Assembly: GCA_009839325.1 (NCBI GenBank)
Contig: VXPW01000040.1
Span: forward strand, 1-43,951
Length of the DNA: 43,951 bases
Reading direction: 5' to 3'
Source of the DNA: Rhodospirillales bacterium
Lineage (GTDB): Bacteria > Pseudomonadota > Alphaproteobacteria > TMED109
Every line of letters begins with the position of its first letter. Position 1 is the first letter of the stretch. This document shows positions 1-6,346 of this stretch, in pieces. Under the pieces are notes generated by a model. The model was not told the origin of the DNA. It made no database searches and saw only the letters and a list, made by a program, of their open reading frames with translations. A program made the position numbers and the translations under genes.

Positions 1-47
1 TTGTGTGTTTCTCCCTCTCGATGGACAGTAAACTGTCATCTTGGCGA

Positions 48-55
48 ATAGCTTA
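48..55. repeat. Left target-site duplication ATAGCTTA
   Basis: These eight bases sit immediately outside the left inverted repeat and recur exactly at 3211-3218 outside the right one. An 8-bp duplication is typical of IS1595-family transposition. Confidence 0.9.
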
Positions 56-78
56 GGGAATTACGTACTTCGCTAGCC
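56..78 (+). repeat. Left terminal inverted repeat of the IS1595-family element
   Basis: It begins GGGAATTACGT, then ACTTCG, then CTAGCC. It matches the complement of 3188-3210 at 20 of 23 positions; the three differences are at positions 12, 16 and 17 of the repeat. Similarity stops after base 78. Confidence 0.9.
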
Positions 79-150
79 GAATCTGACGCGCGCGCAATGC
101 CGCCCCTTGCGGGGGTCCGGCGAAATCCATAAGACTCTGGGCGGATAAAC

Positions 151-186
151 GGCGGGCGGGGTCCCACAAAAGTCCCCCAACCCGCC
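151..186 (+). promoter_or_regulatory. Hairpin in the transposase leader
   Basis: GGCGGG (151-156) pairs with CCCGCC (181-186), and an inner GGGG (158-161) pairs with CCCC (from 174). The hairpin lies between the left end and the transposase start at 293. It could reduce transposase expression from read-through transcription, as leader structures do in other insertion sequences; that role is inferred. Confidence 0.4.
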
Positions 187-292
187 TAGGTAAAACAGAT
201 CACGCCTTGCCGAGACAAGGCCAGACCCTTCGGGAGTGTGTACCAGCTCCCGCCGGGTTTCGGCAAGGATCTCCCGAAAGGAGATTCTTGCG

Positions 293-1222
293 ATGAATGC
301 AACCCGGAAACTCTCGCTCGTCGCCCTGCTCGAGATGTTCCCCGACGAGCGCTCGGCCGTCCAGTGGCTGGAGGCGCAACGCTGGCCGGACGGCCCGGAA
401 TGCACGCACTGCGGCTCCGACAACGTGCGTGCGGAGAAACACGCTAGGCCGATGCCGTGGCGGTGCCGGGACTGCCGCAAGCACTTCAGTGTCCGCACGG
501 GATCGGTGATGGCCGAATCGCCGCTGCCGCTGCGGAAGTGGGTGCTGGCGTACTGGCTCTACGCGACCAGCCCCAAGGGCGTGAGCAGCCTGACGCTCGC
601 CCGCGATCTCGGAATCTCGCAGAAGTCGGCGTGGTTCATGGCGCACCGTATCCGGGAGGCCATGCGCGACGAGGACCTGCCCCTGTTCGAGGGGCCGGTA
701 GAGGTTGACGAAGCCTACGTGGGTGGCCTTGAGAAGAACAAGCACCGCTGCAAGCGGCAGCGTGTGGGTGGGGGCGGCGGCGGCAAGACGATCGTCGCGG
801 GTGTCCTGGACCGCGCCACCAATCAGGTGAGTGCGGCCGTCATACCGGATGTCACGCGGTCAGTGATGCGACGGTTCATCCGGAAACGGGTACATCCCCT
901 CGCCATCGTCTGCACCGATGAGGCCGGGGGCTACCGCAACATTCCGTTCCGTCGCCGGATGGTGAACCACAGTCGCGGCCATTACGTCGACGGCGATGTG
1001 TACACCAACGGGATCGAATCGTTCTGGGCGTTGCTCAAACGAGCGCACAAGGGCACGCACCACTGGATGAGCCCTAAGCACCTGGACCGTTACGTGCAGG
1101 AATTGGCGGCACGGCACGGTCTGCGAAATCAGCCCACCCTTGACGTGCTGCGCACGGTTGTTCGGCGGGGGATCGGTCGGCGGTTGACCTACGCGGATCT
1201 TACCGCGCCTGTGCCCCGCTGA
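293..1222 (+). CDS. IS1595-family (ISXO2-like) transposase
   Basis: This 309-aa protein catalyses transposition of the element that contains it. An N-terminal zinc ribbon has Cys pairs at 37/40 (CTHC) and 58/61 (CRDC). A helix-turn-helix-like stretch follows around residues 95-125. The catalytic core shows D139 in VEVDEAYVGG, D209 in CTDEAGGY, and N239, E242 and K249 in the YTNGIESFW block typical of ISXO2/IS1595 enzymes. The ATG at 293 is chosen because AAAGGAG lies 8 bases upstream; an earlier in-frame start would add 19 residues without a ribosome site. A six-Gly run near residue 160 is unusual but in frame. The gene looks intact. Confidence 0.92.
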   Translation: MNATRKLSLVALLEMFPDERSAVQWLEAQRWPDGPECTHCGSDNVRAEKHARPMPWRCRDCRKHFSVRTGSVMAESPLPLRKWVLAYWLYATSPKGVSSLTLARDLGISQKSAWFMAHRIREAMRDEDLPLFEGPVEVDEAYVGGLEKNKHRCKRQRVGGGGGGKTIVAGVLDRATNQVSAAVIPDVTRSVMRRFIRKRVHPLAIVCTDEAGGYRNIPFRRRMVNHSRGHYVDGDVYTNGIESFWALLKRAHKGTHHWMSPKHLDRYVQELAARHGLRNQPTLDVLRTVVRRGIGRRLTYADLTAPVPR

Positions 1223-1260
1223 CGCAGTGGACCGCGCCGGCTGCAGATGGTAAAAGGGAA

Positions 1261-1307
1261 TGCCGCCCGAATGCAGTTTTTCGCGAGAAAACCGCGTCCG
1301 GGCGGCA
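1261..1307. terminator. Large hairpin between transposase and tRNA-Ile
   Basis: TGCCGCCCG (1261-1269) pairs perfectly with CGGGCGGCA (1299-1307). Inside, a second stem joins GCAGTTTT with AAAACCGC with one mismatch. It lies 38 bases after the transposase stop and 14 bases before the tRNA. It may end transposase transcription or act in processing of a transposase-tRNA transcript. No U-tract follows the outer stem, so a classical terminator is not certain. Confidence 0.5.
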
Positions 1308-1321
1308 CAGGAAACTCAGGA

Positions 1322-1397
1322 GGGCCCATAGCTCAAGCGGTAAGAGCACCGGACTGATAATCCGACGATGCGGGATCGACACCCGCTGGGTCCACCA
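1322..1397 (+). tRNA. tRNA-Ile (anticodon GAU), carried by the transposon
   Basis: A full cloverleaf can be drawn: acceptor GGGCCCA/TGGGTCC (one G-U), D stem GCTC/GAGC with GG in the loop, anticodon stem CCGGA/TCCGA (one C-A mismatch at the top), loop CTGATAA with anticodon GAT at 1356-1358, a 4-base variable loop, T stem GCGGG/CCCGC and T loop ATCGACA. CCA is encoded. The T loop has A instead of the usual T at position 54 but keeps T55, C56 and A58. The gene sits inside an IS1595-family element, not in an rRNA operon where tRNA-Ile(GAU) is usually found. No clear promoter lies between the 1261-1307 hairpin and the tRNA, so co-transcription with the transposase is possible. Confidence 0.82.
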
Positions 1398-1406
1398 GAG
1401 TAGCGC

Positions 1407-1456
1407 ACAGCGAACGCGTAACGCGTACGCTGTGTGCATGCTACATGCATGCTACA
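1407..1456. repeat. Hairpin followed by two tandem 11-bp repeats
   Basis: ACAGCGAACGCG pairs with CGCGTACGCTGT (1407-1433, one mismatch, 3-base loop) just after the tRNA and may end its transcription. It is followed by TGCATGCTACA repeated exactly twice (1435-1445, 1446-1456), each containing the palindrome GCATGC. The repeats lead straight into the 17-bp palindrome at 1460. Together they form a dense non-coding block of unknown role. Confidence 0.6.
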
Positions 1457-1459
1457 AGA

Positions 1460-1476
1460 TGTTCCATTATGGAACA
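1460..1476. promoter_or_regulatory. Operator-like palindrome, copy 1 (TGTTCCATTATGGAACA)
   Basis: This is a 17-bp palindrome with 8-bp perfect arms around one central base. The same site with a different centre occurs at 2099-2115. Two copies of TGTTCCANNNTGGAACA about 640 bp apart in one mobile element suggest a dimeric DNA-binding protein. This copy lies just beyond the terminator of the leftward gene pair. Confidence 0.55.
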
Positions 1477-1508
1477 AGCTGGAGTCTTCGGAAAAGGCTG
1501 ACGACGCG

Positions 1509-1536
1509 AAAAAGCTGAAGCTCAACGCCAGCTTTT
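1509..1536 (-). terminator. Rho-independent-type terminator of the leftward cargo pair
   Basis: On the minus strand AAAAGCTG (1536-1529), an 11-base loop and CAGCTTTTT (1517-1509) form a stem ending in a T run. It follows the stop codon at 1545 by a few bases. A wider pairing (1489-1500 with 1529-1539) is also possible. Confidence 0.65.
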
Positions 1537-1544
1537 CCGAAATC

Positions 1545-1823
1545 TTACGAGTCGACTTCGCCTGCGTTCAGCAGCCAGCTCTGGATAACCCGGTACTTGT
1601 CAATCTTCGAGGGGAAGTCCAGCAATGGGCTCTCTTCAGCTAGCAGCTCCCGGTAAAAGGGAAGCGCGCCGAGACTCTCCGGCCAGTCGGCTTTCGGCTT
1701 TCGTTCGCGGAAAGCCTGAATGATCGCGCGGCGTGCTTTGTCCCTGTCGCCCGCCCTGAAAACCGAACGGGCGATCTCTTCCGGCGTCTGATCCGTGGGG
1801 AGCAGGTGGATGGGATCGGGCAT
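1545..1823 (-). CDS. Small transposon-borne protein of unknown function (92 aa)
   Basis: I do not recognise this protein. It is 92 residues, starts MPDPIHLLPTDQTPEEIA, has a basic helical middle (RDKARRAIIQAFRERKP) and an acidic C-terminal half (LLAEESPLLDF). The start is well supported: GGAGG lies 7 bases before the ATG at 1823. It follows the membrane-protein frame by 34 bases and is followed by a terminator, so the two probably form one unit. It has no signal peptide or transmembrane segment. It is clearly cargo, as it lies inside the inverted repeats. The palindromes at 1460 and 2099 flank the unit, which would suit autoregulation, but no obvious DNA-binding fold is visible. Confidence 0.75.
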   Translation of the reverse strand: MPDPIHLLPTDQTPEEIARSVFRAGDRDKARRAIIQAFRERKPKADWPESLGALPFYRELLAEESPLLDFPSKIDKYRVIQSWLLNAGEVDS

Positions 1824-1857
1824 GGTGTCCTCCGGTGGACGGGGTTACCTCGGGGAG

Positions 1858-2079
1858 CTACACACTTCCGTCCGCGCCGCCGTCCGTACCGATATCCCCT
1901 TCATCAATGTTGCGAGATACGTCGGCGCGACCAGCAAGCGTCGTAGCGACCACCAGCGCAGCCGCGAGCGTCGGAATCGTCCAGACCATCTCGCCGGTGA
2001 AGTAGGCGACCGCATAGGACGGCAACAGAACGATCGTGATTTGGGCAGCGAGACGCGCTGGCGTGGACAGTTTCTTCAC
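1858..2079 (-). CDS. Small two-helix membrane protein, transposon cargo (about 73 aa)
   Basis: I do not recognise the family. The frame encodes a positively charged start (KKLSTPARL), then two hydrophobic segments, ITIVLLPSYAVAYF and TIPTLAAALVVATTLAG, and a hydrophilic acidic tail (NIDEGDIGTDGGADG). That pattern predicts a two-pass inner-membrane protein. The start is uncertain: I chose GTG at 2079 because no ATG occurs in frame after the upstream palindrome, but no good ribosome-binding site precedes it. Its stop lies 34 bases before the next leftward gene. A plausible promoter (TTCCAC, 17 bases, TAAGGT) runs into the palindrome at 2099-2115, so this gene is probably first in a regulated pair. 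Confidence 0.5.
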   Translation of the reverse strand: MKKLSTPARLAAQITIVLLPSYAVAYFTGEMVWTIPTLAAALVVATTLAGRADVSRNIDEGDIGTDGGADGSV

Positions 2080-2098
2080 AAAGTCGTACAGGGCGCAC

Positions 2099-2115
2099 TG
2101 TTCCAGAATGGAACA
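2099..2115. promoter_or_regulatory. Operator-like palindrome, copy 2 (TGTTCCAGAATGGAACA)
   Basis: Seven-base perfect arms surround a 3-base centre, matching the 1460-1476 site except for that centre. On the minus strand the bases just upstream read TTCCAC, 17 bases, TAAGGT, a weak -35/-10 pair that abuts the palindrome. This is a typical operator position over the transcription start of the leftward cargo pair. Confidence 0.5.
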
Positions 2116-2317
2116 CCTTACCCCATTCGCTGGTAGAGTGGAATCAGCAAATCCTGCGTGGCCCCGCTGAGTCGGGTCGCCCGCTAAATACAACAGCCTC
2201 TTGCCCGGCTCGGGGTAGCTCCCCAAGCCCAGGCGAATAGGCGGGATTCTCCACCTTTCCACGTGGGATTTGCTACGGCCCGGCGTCCGCCCGGCCGAGC
2301 ACCGTGGAAAACACGTC

Positions 2318-2725
2318 ATGGTTAGAAGAATCCTTGTGGCCGCAGCCATCGGGCTCGCGGCCGTGTGCGGTTCTGCTGGGGCGCAGGACATGTACACCCT
2401 TCCATCACTGCCGGGATTGCCCGGCCTGCCGGAACTGCCCGGCGTGGGCACGATGCCGGTGAATCCGTACCAGCCTCGCGTGCAGGTTCCCTACATGGAC
2501 CCGAACGTGGGGCAGATCCTCGAGTACGGCCGCCAGAACCAGCAGCTCTACGAGCGCCGGCGCCAGCGGATGAACAATAATCTCTTGCTGCAGCCGTGGG
2601 AGATGCAGGAGCAGTACGACAGCTACCAGCGGCAGCGGAGGAACGCCCTGCGGAGCATCCTGCAACGATGCGCCCAGTACAACCGTGGGTGCTTCAATGA
2701 ACTCGGGGGATTGGGGTCGGAATAA
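2318..2725 (+). CDS. Exported Pro-rich protein of unknown function, transposon cargo (135 aa)
   Basis: The protein starts MVRRILVAAAIGLAAV and has a clear Sec signal peptide with a likely cut after SAGA (near residue 22). A Leu-Pro-Gly-rich segment with repeated LPGL/LPEL units follows, then a Gln/Arg/Asn-rich helical region with tracts such as YERRRQRMNNN and YQRQRRNAL. Two Cys near the end (RCAQYNRGCF) could form a disulfide. Function unknown; the composition suggests a periplasmic or surface-associated protein. The ATG at 2318 is preferred over one 48 bases upstream because the signal peptide then starts at once. The ribosome site is weak (GGAAAA). A hairpin at 2742-2765 follows. Confidence 0.65.
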   Translation: MVRRILVAAAIGLAAVCGSAGAQDMYTLPSLPGLPGLPELPGVGTMPVNPYQPRVQVPYMDPNVGQILEYGRQNQQLYERRRQRMNNNLLLQPWEMQEQYDSYQRQRRNALRSILQRCAQYNRGCFNELGGLGSE

Positions 2726-2741
2726 CGCCAGTTCGTCACGT

Positions 2742-2765
2742 GGAGGCAGTCTCAGCACTGCCTCC
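2742..2765 (+). terminator. Hairpin between the two rightward cargo genes
   Basis: GGAGGCAGT pairs perfectly with ACTGCCTCC around a 6-base loop, 17 bases after the stop at 2725. It lacks a clean T run (TTCATCT follows), so it may attenuate rather than stop transcription into the next gene. Confidence 0.5.
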
Positions 2766-2785
2766 TTCATCTAGGAGACCCTTCA

Positions 2786-3067
2786 ATGTCACCCAATCAC
2801 GATGCTAGAACCGACTACGAAGAATGGCTTTGGAGTTTGTCGGCACAAGTCGCCCTGCTGAACGAACTCCTGTCCAGCGTCATTGTTGCCGCACTTCCCC
2901 CAGATACTATCGACGCGATTGTCGAGGACCTAGACGTCCCCGGTCCTGACGACTCCCCACGACTTCAACGTGCTCTCGAGACGGCGAGCGACAACTTGGC
3001 GGAAGTCCTTTCCCAAAAACGTGCGGCACTTCGGGCGTCTGGGAAGCCTGCGTCCATGGGAGAATAA
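2786..3067 (+). CDS. Small acidic helical protein of unknown function, transposon cargo (93 aa)
   Basis: I do not recognise it. The 93 residues start MSPNHDARTDYEEWLWSL and are predicted mostly helical, with a hydrophobic helix (VALLNELLSSVIVAAL) that is too mixed to be a confident membrane segment, an Asp/Pro-rich linker (DLDVPGPDDSP) and a second amphipathic helix. AGGAGA lies 8 bases before the ATG, so the start is well supported. It is the last gene before the right end of the transposon and is followed by a strong terminator at 3143. It might be a partner or adaptor protein, but nothing in the sequence shows that directly. Confidence 0.7.
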   Translation: MSPNHDARTDYEEWLWSLSAQVALLNELLSSVIVAALPPDTIDAIVEDLDVPGPDDSPRLQRALETASDNLAEVLSQKRAALRASGKPASMGE

Positions 3068-3142
3068 ATGCCGTCGCTGCGGCGGCCTAGTCATTGGTTT
3101 TTTCATGTCCAGAGATTACCAGCTCTACTGATCTATGTTCTA

Positions 3143-3184
3143 GGGGCGGGTACGGTATCCCTCCTGAACCCGCCCCGAACTTTT
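3143..3184 (+). terminator. Strong terminator near the right end of the transposon
   Basis: GGGGCGGGT (3143-3151) pairs perfectly with ACCCGCCCC (3168-3176) and is followed by GAACTTTT. It lies between the last cargo gene and the right inverted repeat, so cargo transcription would stop before leaving the element. Confidence 0.75.
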
Positions 3185-3187
3185 ACT

Positions 3188-3210
3188 GGCTAGTCAAGCA
3201 CGTAATTCCC
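3188..3210 (-). repeat. Right terminal inverted repeat of the IS1595-family element
   Basis: Read on the minus strand it begins GGGAATTACGTGCTT and ends CTAGCC, matching 56-78 at 20 of 23 bases. Similarity to the left end does not extend further inward. Confidence 0.9.
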
Positions 3211-3218
3211 ATAGCTTA
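3211..3218. repeat. Right target-site duplication ATAGCTTA
   Basis: It is an exact copy of 48-55, immediately outside the right inverted repeat. Confidence 0.9.
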
Positions 3219-3728
3219 AACAGCTCAGTTCGGAATTACAAACAAACTTCAGGAAACCAGAAAACCTGTATTATGCGTTCGCGTATTTCGCAATGTGAAA
3301 AAAGAACGTCAGTAGACATAACTTATGAGTGCAGCTTTTTTGACTTACTTGACATGCTACCCTGCCACCAATCAATTGAAGAAGCAGCCCCGCATCGACG
3401 GCTTTCTCTTGTCAGAAACAATCACTTCCCTTCAGCCTCGTCTTCCAGGCGATCATGGAAGATCTCAAGCTTGCCGGGCCGCCAAGCAACATCGGCTGTA
3501 CGTGTTCAACCGGCGTCGTGACATCACAGCTGTTTCGTCTATCTGTACTTGGTCACGTGGTTAATTCCAATTGAAGCGGCCAAGAAAAACCATGCTGCCT
3601 CCATTTGCCTGTCGTGGCTCGAGTGCTCGCAGCGGCCCGGTTAAGCCGGCTGGCGGTCGTGCAGCCGCCGCGGCGTCGGAGGCCGTTATGATGCGCCCGC
3701 GATCGGCCAACGGCGACGGAGACACTTG
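3219..3728. other. Gene-free stretch, AT-richer than its surroundings
   Basis: About 510 bases between the transposon and the SDR gene. Two short overlapping open frames (from 3273 and 3325) have no ribosome-binding site and no recognisable content. The first 150 bases are clearly richer in A and T than the core genome, suggesting older foreign DNA as the insertion target. I see no RNA gene here. Confidence 0.5.
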
Positions 3729-4466
3729 ATGCCAATACATGATTACAGGACGGCCTTGGTTACCGGAGCGTCCGCGGGAATCGGCAGGGCGGCCGTACGT
3801 GCCCTGCGCGATGCCGGCCTTTCCGTTGTCGCTGTAGCCCGCCGTGCCGACAGGCTCGAAGCGCTGGCCGACGAAACAGGCGCAACCCCCTTGGTGCTCG
3901 ATCTTTGCAATACCGACGCGCTGTATGACGCGCTCGCACCGCTCGAGGTCGACGTCTTGATCAACAATGCCGGGCTCGGACGCGGCATGGCGAGCTTTGT
4001 CGATGCCGAACGCGGGGACATCGACCTGACGATTGAAACCAACGTGACCGCATTCCTGCACACGCTTCGCGCGGTCCTCCCGGGGATGCGCGAGCGTAAG
4101 CGCGGTCACGTGGTCGGGATCGGCTCGGTGGCCGGGCTGTATCCGCTCCAGTCACCGATTTACGGCGGCTCGAAGGGGGCTGTCCGCCTCGCCTCGCAAA
4201 ACCTGCGGCTAGATCTGGCCGGTACGGGGATCCGCGTCACCGAAATCTGTCCGGGCCGCGTCGTCACCGAGTTCGTGGCGGGCGCCGCCGGCGAGGAAGC
4301 AGCCCGCAAGACCTACGGGTCGTTCGATGAGTTGCAGCCGGAGGACATCGCGGAGGCGATCCTCTACGCCGTCAGCGCACCCTGGAGGGTGAACGTCTCA
4401 ACCATCGAGATCGTGCCCACCGAGCAGGCCTTCGGCGGACTCCGGTTCACCCGGTTCGAACGCTGA
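3729..4466 (+). CDS. SDR-family NADP-dependent oxidoreductase, YdfG-like
   Basis: A 245-aa classical short-chain dehydrogenase. The Rossmann nucleotide motif TGASAGIG is near residue 14, NNAG near residue 80, a Ser in GIGSVAG and the active-site Y-x3-K in IYGGSKGA. The C-terminal block (EICPGRVVTEF, then IEIVPTEQAFGG) matches the YdfG type, which oxidises 3-hydroxy acids and L-allo-threonine and has also been linked to malonic semialdehyde reduction. Arg-Arg after the second strand (VARRADR) suggests NADP preference. The ATG at 3729 follows an in-frame TTG at 3726. Acts in the cytoplasm; the exact substrate cannot be read from the sequence. Confidence 0.88.
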   Translation: MPIHDYRTALVTGASAGIGRAAVRALRDAGLSVVAVARRADRLEALADETGATPLVLDLCNTDALYDALAPLEVDVLINNAGLGRGMASFVDAERGDIDLTIETNVTAFLHTLRAVLPGMRERKRGHVVGIGSVAGLYPLQSPIYGGSKGAVRLASQNLRLDLAGTGIRVTEICPGRVVTEFVAGAAGEEAARKTYGSFDELQPEDIAEAILYAVSAPWRVNVSTIEIVPTEQAFGGLRFTRFER

Positions 4467-4550
4467 GTCCCTGATCACGGAGCAGCAACGTGGGATCGGG
4501 TGCGTTCGTACCCGGGGCAAGGTGGACGGGATCCCGGGGGAGTTGGACCA

Positions 4551-4991
4551 ATGCAGAAACGATTCAACGGCAGCTGTCATTGTGGCGCAATCCGCGTAAC
4601 GCTCGAAGCAGAGGGAAACGCCTCCCTGTCTCCCCGCCACTGCGGCTGTGACTTCTGCCAGCGGCACGCTGCGCTGTACGTCTCGGTTCCGTCCGGTCAC
4701 CTTACGTTGACCTTGGCCGAACCCGATTGCGTGAGCTGGTACCGGTTCGGCCACCAGACGGCAACGTTCCTGCTCTGCAGGCGATGCGGCGTATTCGCGG
4801 CCGCGACCTGCGAACTTGAAGGGCAGCTCTATGCGGTGCTGAACGCAAACGTACTGGCGCCGCCGTTGTCCGTCGACAAACCCTCCGTGCCGGTCGCCGA
4901 TTACGAGGCCGAGGACATCTCCGTCCGGCTCGCACGGCGCAAACAACGTTGGATTTCCCATGTCACGGTGGTGGAAGGGCCATCGGCGTGA
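4551..4991 (+). CDS. GFA-family (glutathione-dependent formaldehyde-activating type) zinc protein
   Basis: This 146-aa protein has the Gfa/CENP-V fold signature: CHC (GSCHCGAIRV) near the start, CDFC (CGCDFCQRH) and CRRC (LLCRRCGVFA), which bind structural and catalytic zinc ions. Family members include glutathione-dependent formaldehyde-activating enzyme, but most are uncharacterised, so the reaction here is open. The ATG at 4551 has GGGGGAG about 8 bases upstream. It stands alone between the SDR and the 2-hydroxyacid dehydrogenase. A class III alcohol dehydrogenase that acts on the formaldehyde-glutathione adduct is encoded at 25245, but not nearby. Confidence 0.8.
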   Translation: MQKRFNGSCHCGAIRVTLEAEGNASLSPRHCGCDFCQRHAALYVSVPSGHLTLTLAEPDCVSWYRFGHQTATFLLCRRCGVFAAATCELEGQLYAVLNANVLAPPLSVDKPSVPVADYEAEDISVRLARRKQRWISHVTVVEGPSA

Positions 4992-5254
4992 CAGACACGG
5001 GGAACTACGCCCGCGAAGATTCGCTTCAGAGACCTCCCTGTGCCTACCGTACCCGGATAGATGCACGGAGAGCGAACGCGACTTCTTGATGAGCCGGAGA
5101 CTTCCGGAACCGGCAAGGCATTGAGTGCCGGCTTCGATCTGTTAGAAGTCCGTGCGGCCGGTCCGTACGGCGGTTACCTCATTTCCAGTTGATCAAACCG
5201 TCAGGGCCCGAGCAATGACCACCACCCTCCCCTCGCGAAGCTCCTCGCCCCGCC

Positions 5255-6229
5255 ATGCCTGAGCCGCTGATCGCCTTCCTCTGGCCGGAAGTCGATTTCC
5301 GGGCGACCGGTCTCACGGTACCCGATGGCTTCGCGATCCGTTTCGGGCGGGCAACCGTCCGCGCCGAAGTGGAGGCCGGCGCCGCCGGCGCGGACTACAT
5401 CCTGATCGGATCCGGTTTCGGCTTCGTGGACAAGGCGCTGCTCGACCTAGCGCCCAGGGTCAGGCTGGTTCAGCTGACCGGTGCCGGCTACGACAATGTC
5501 GATCATGCCGAGTGCGCGCGTCGCGGTATTCCCGTGTGCCACGTCCCGGGCCTCAATGCACCGTCGGTGGCGCAGCTGGCGGTCCAGCTGGCTTTCCGTC
5601 TCACCCGCCCCCTCACCATGATCGAGGCCGGGGGCGAGACCGAGTGGCTCGCCGCTCGCAAGGCGCACGCCGACATGGCGCACGAGCTTTCCGGCCGGGT
5701 CGGTGTCATCGGTTACGGCCATATCGGCAAGCAGATCGCTCGCATGTTCCGCGGTCTCGGGCTTGAAGTCGTACGGGCTGAGCACGCGCGTCAGCACGAC
5801 CCGGAAATCCAGGGAGTGCCGCTGGACGAGCTCCTGGCGACCTCCGACATCGTCACGGTGTCGCTGCCCGCGCGACGTGACACCCACCATGTGCTCAATC
5901 GCGAGCGCGTCGGTCGCATGAAGCCCGGAGCCATGCTCATTCACGTCGGCCGGGGGGGAGTCGTCGATGACGACGCCGTGGCCGAGGCTCTCGAGACCGG
6001 ACGGCTTGGGGCAGCCGGCTTCGACGTGTTCGAGTCGGAGCCGTTGCCCCCTGATCATCCCTTTCTCAATCTGTCCGAAGCAGCGAGGAACCGGCTGCTC
6101 GTCACCCCGCACGTGGGGGGTCAGACCTTCGAATCCAAGCGACGGAATTTCGAAGTGGCGTTGAGCAACGTCGTCCGGGTGTCGCGCGGCGAAGAGCCGA
6201 TCAACCGCGCACCAGGCCCCGGCTCCTGA
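5255..6229 (+). CDS. D-isomer-specific 2-hydroxyacid dehydrogenase
   Basis: A 324-aa NAD(P)-dependent dehydrogenase of the phosphoglycerate/hydroxypyruvate/glyoxylate reductase superfamily. The Rossmann motif GVIGYGHIGKQIA lies near residue 149. The catalytic triad is visible: Arg in SLPARRDTHH (near 206), Glu in FESEPLPPDHPF (near 259) and His in TPHVGG (near 284). The N-terminal substrate domain has VQLTGAGYDNVD and VAQLAVQLAF. It probably reduces a 2-keto acid such as hydroxypyruvate or glyoxylate; the substrate is not determined by sequence. No close operon partner; a Baeyer-Villiger-type gene faces it 118 bases downstream. Confidence 0.88.
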   Translation: MPEPLIAFLWPEVDFRATGLTVPDGFAIRFGRATVRAEVEAGAAGADYILIGSGFGFVDKALLDLAPRVRLVQLTGAGYDNVDHAECARRGIPVCHVPGLNAPSVAQLAVQLAFRLTRPLTMIEAGGETEWLAARKAHADMAHELSGRVGVIGYGHIGKQIARMFRGLGLEVVRAEHARQHDPEIQGVPLDELLATSDIVTVSLPARRDTHHVLNRERVGRMKPGAMLIHVGRGGVVDDDAVAEALETGRLGAAGFDVFESEPLPPDHPFLNLSEAARNRLLVTPHVGGQTFESKRRNFEVALSNVVRVSRGEEPINRAPGPGS

Positions 6230-6346
6230 CCACGACGGATCCAGACGGCCCGATCGCGCCATTCAAGCCGAGGTGACGGCCGAAGCGCCGCGCCCGCCTA
6301 TCGGTCCAAACCGGCCGCCAGACGCGCGACAGCCGGCTTTTGGCGC

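Larger units (their letters stand above)
56..3210. mobile_element. IS1595-family transposon with cargo (tRNA-Ile and four small genes)
   Basis: The element is 3,155 bp. Both ends begin GGGAATTACGT reading inward and continue to CTAGCC, giving 23-bp terminal inverted repeats that match at 20 of 23 positions. They are flanked by an exact 8-bp duplication ATAGCTTA (48-55 and 3211-3218). Eight-base duplications and IRs starting with GGG fit the IS1595 family, and the only transposase inside (293-1222) is of that family. Some IS1595 subgroups are known to carry passenger genes. Cargo here is a tRNA-Ile(GAU), a leftward two-gene unit, and two rightward genes. Intact ends, an intact transposase frame and a perfect target duplication suggest a fairly recent insertion. 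Confidence 0.9.

Noticed and set aside
155-1219. GCGGGG...CACA near 155 and TGTGCCCCGC near 1210 as possible ends of a smaller IS
   Set aside because: Match is short, the right copy lies inside the transposase stop region, and the 56-3210 ends with target duplication explain the element fully.
3273-3564. Two overlapping 80-codon open frames right of the transposon
   Set aside because: No ribosome site, no recognisable sequence, mutual overlap.
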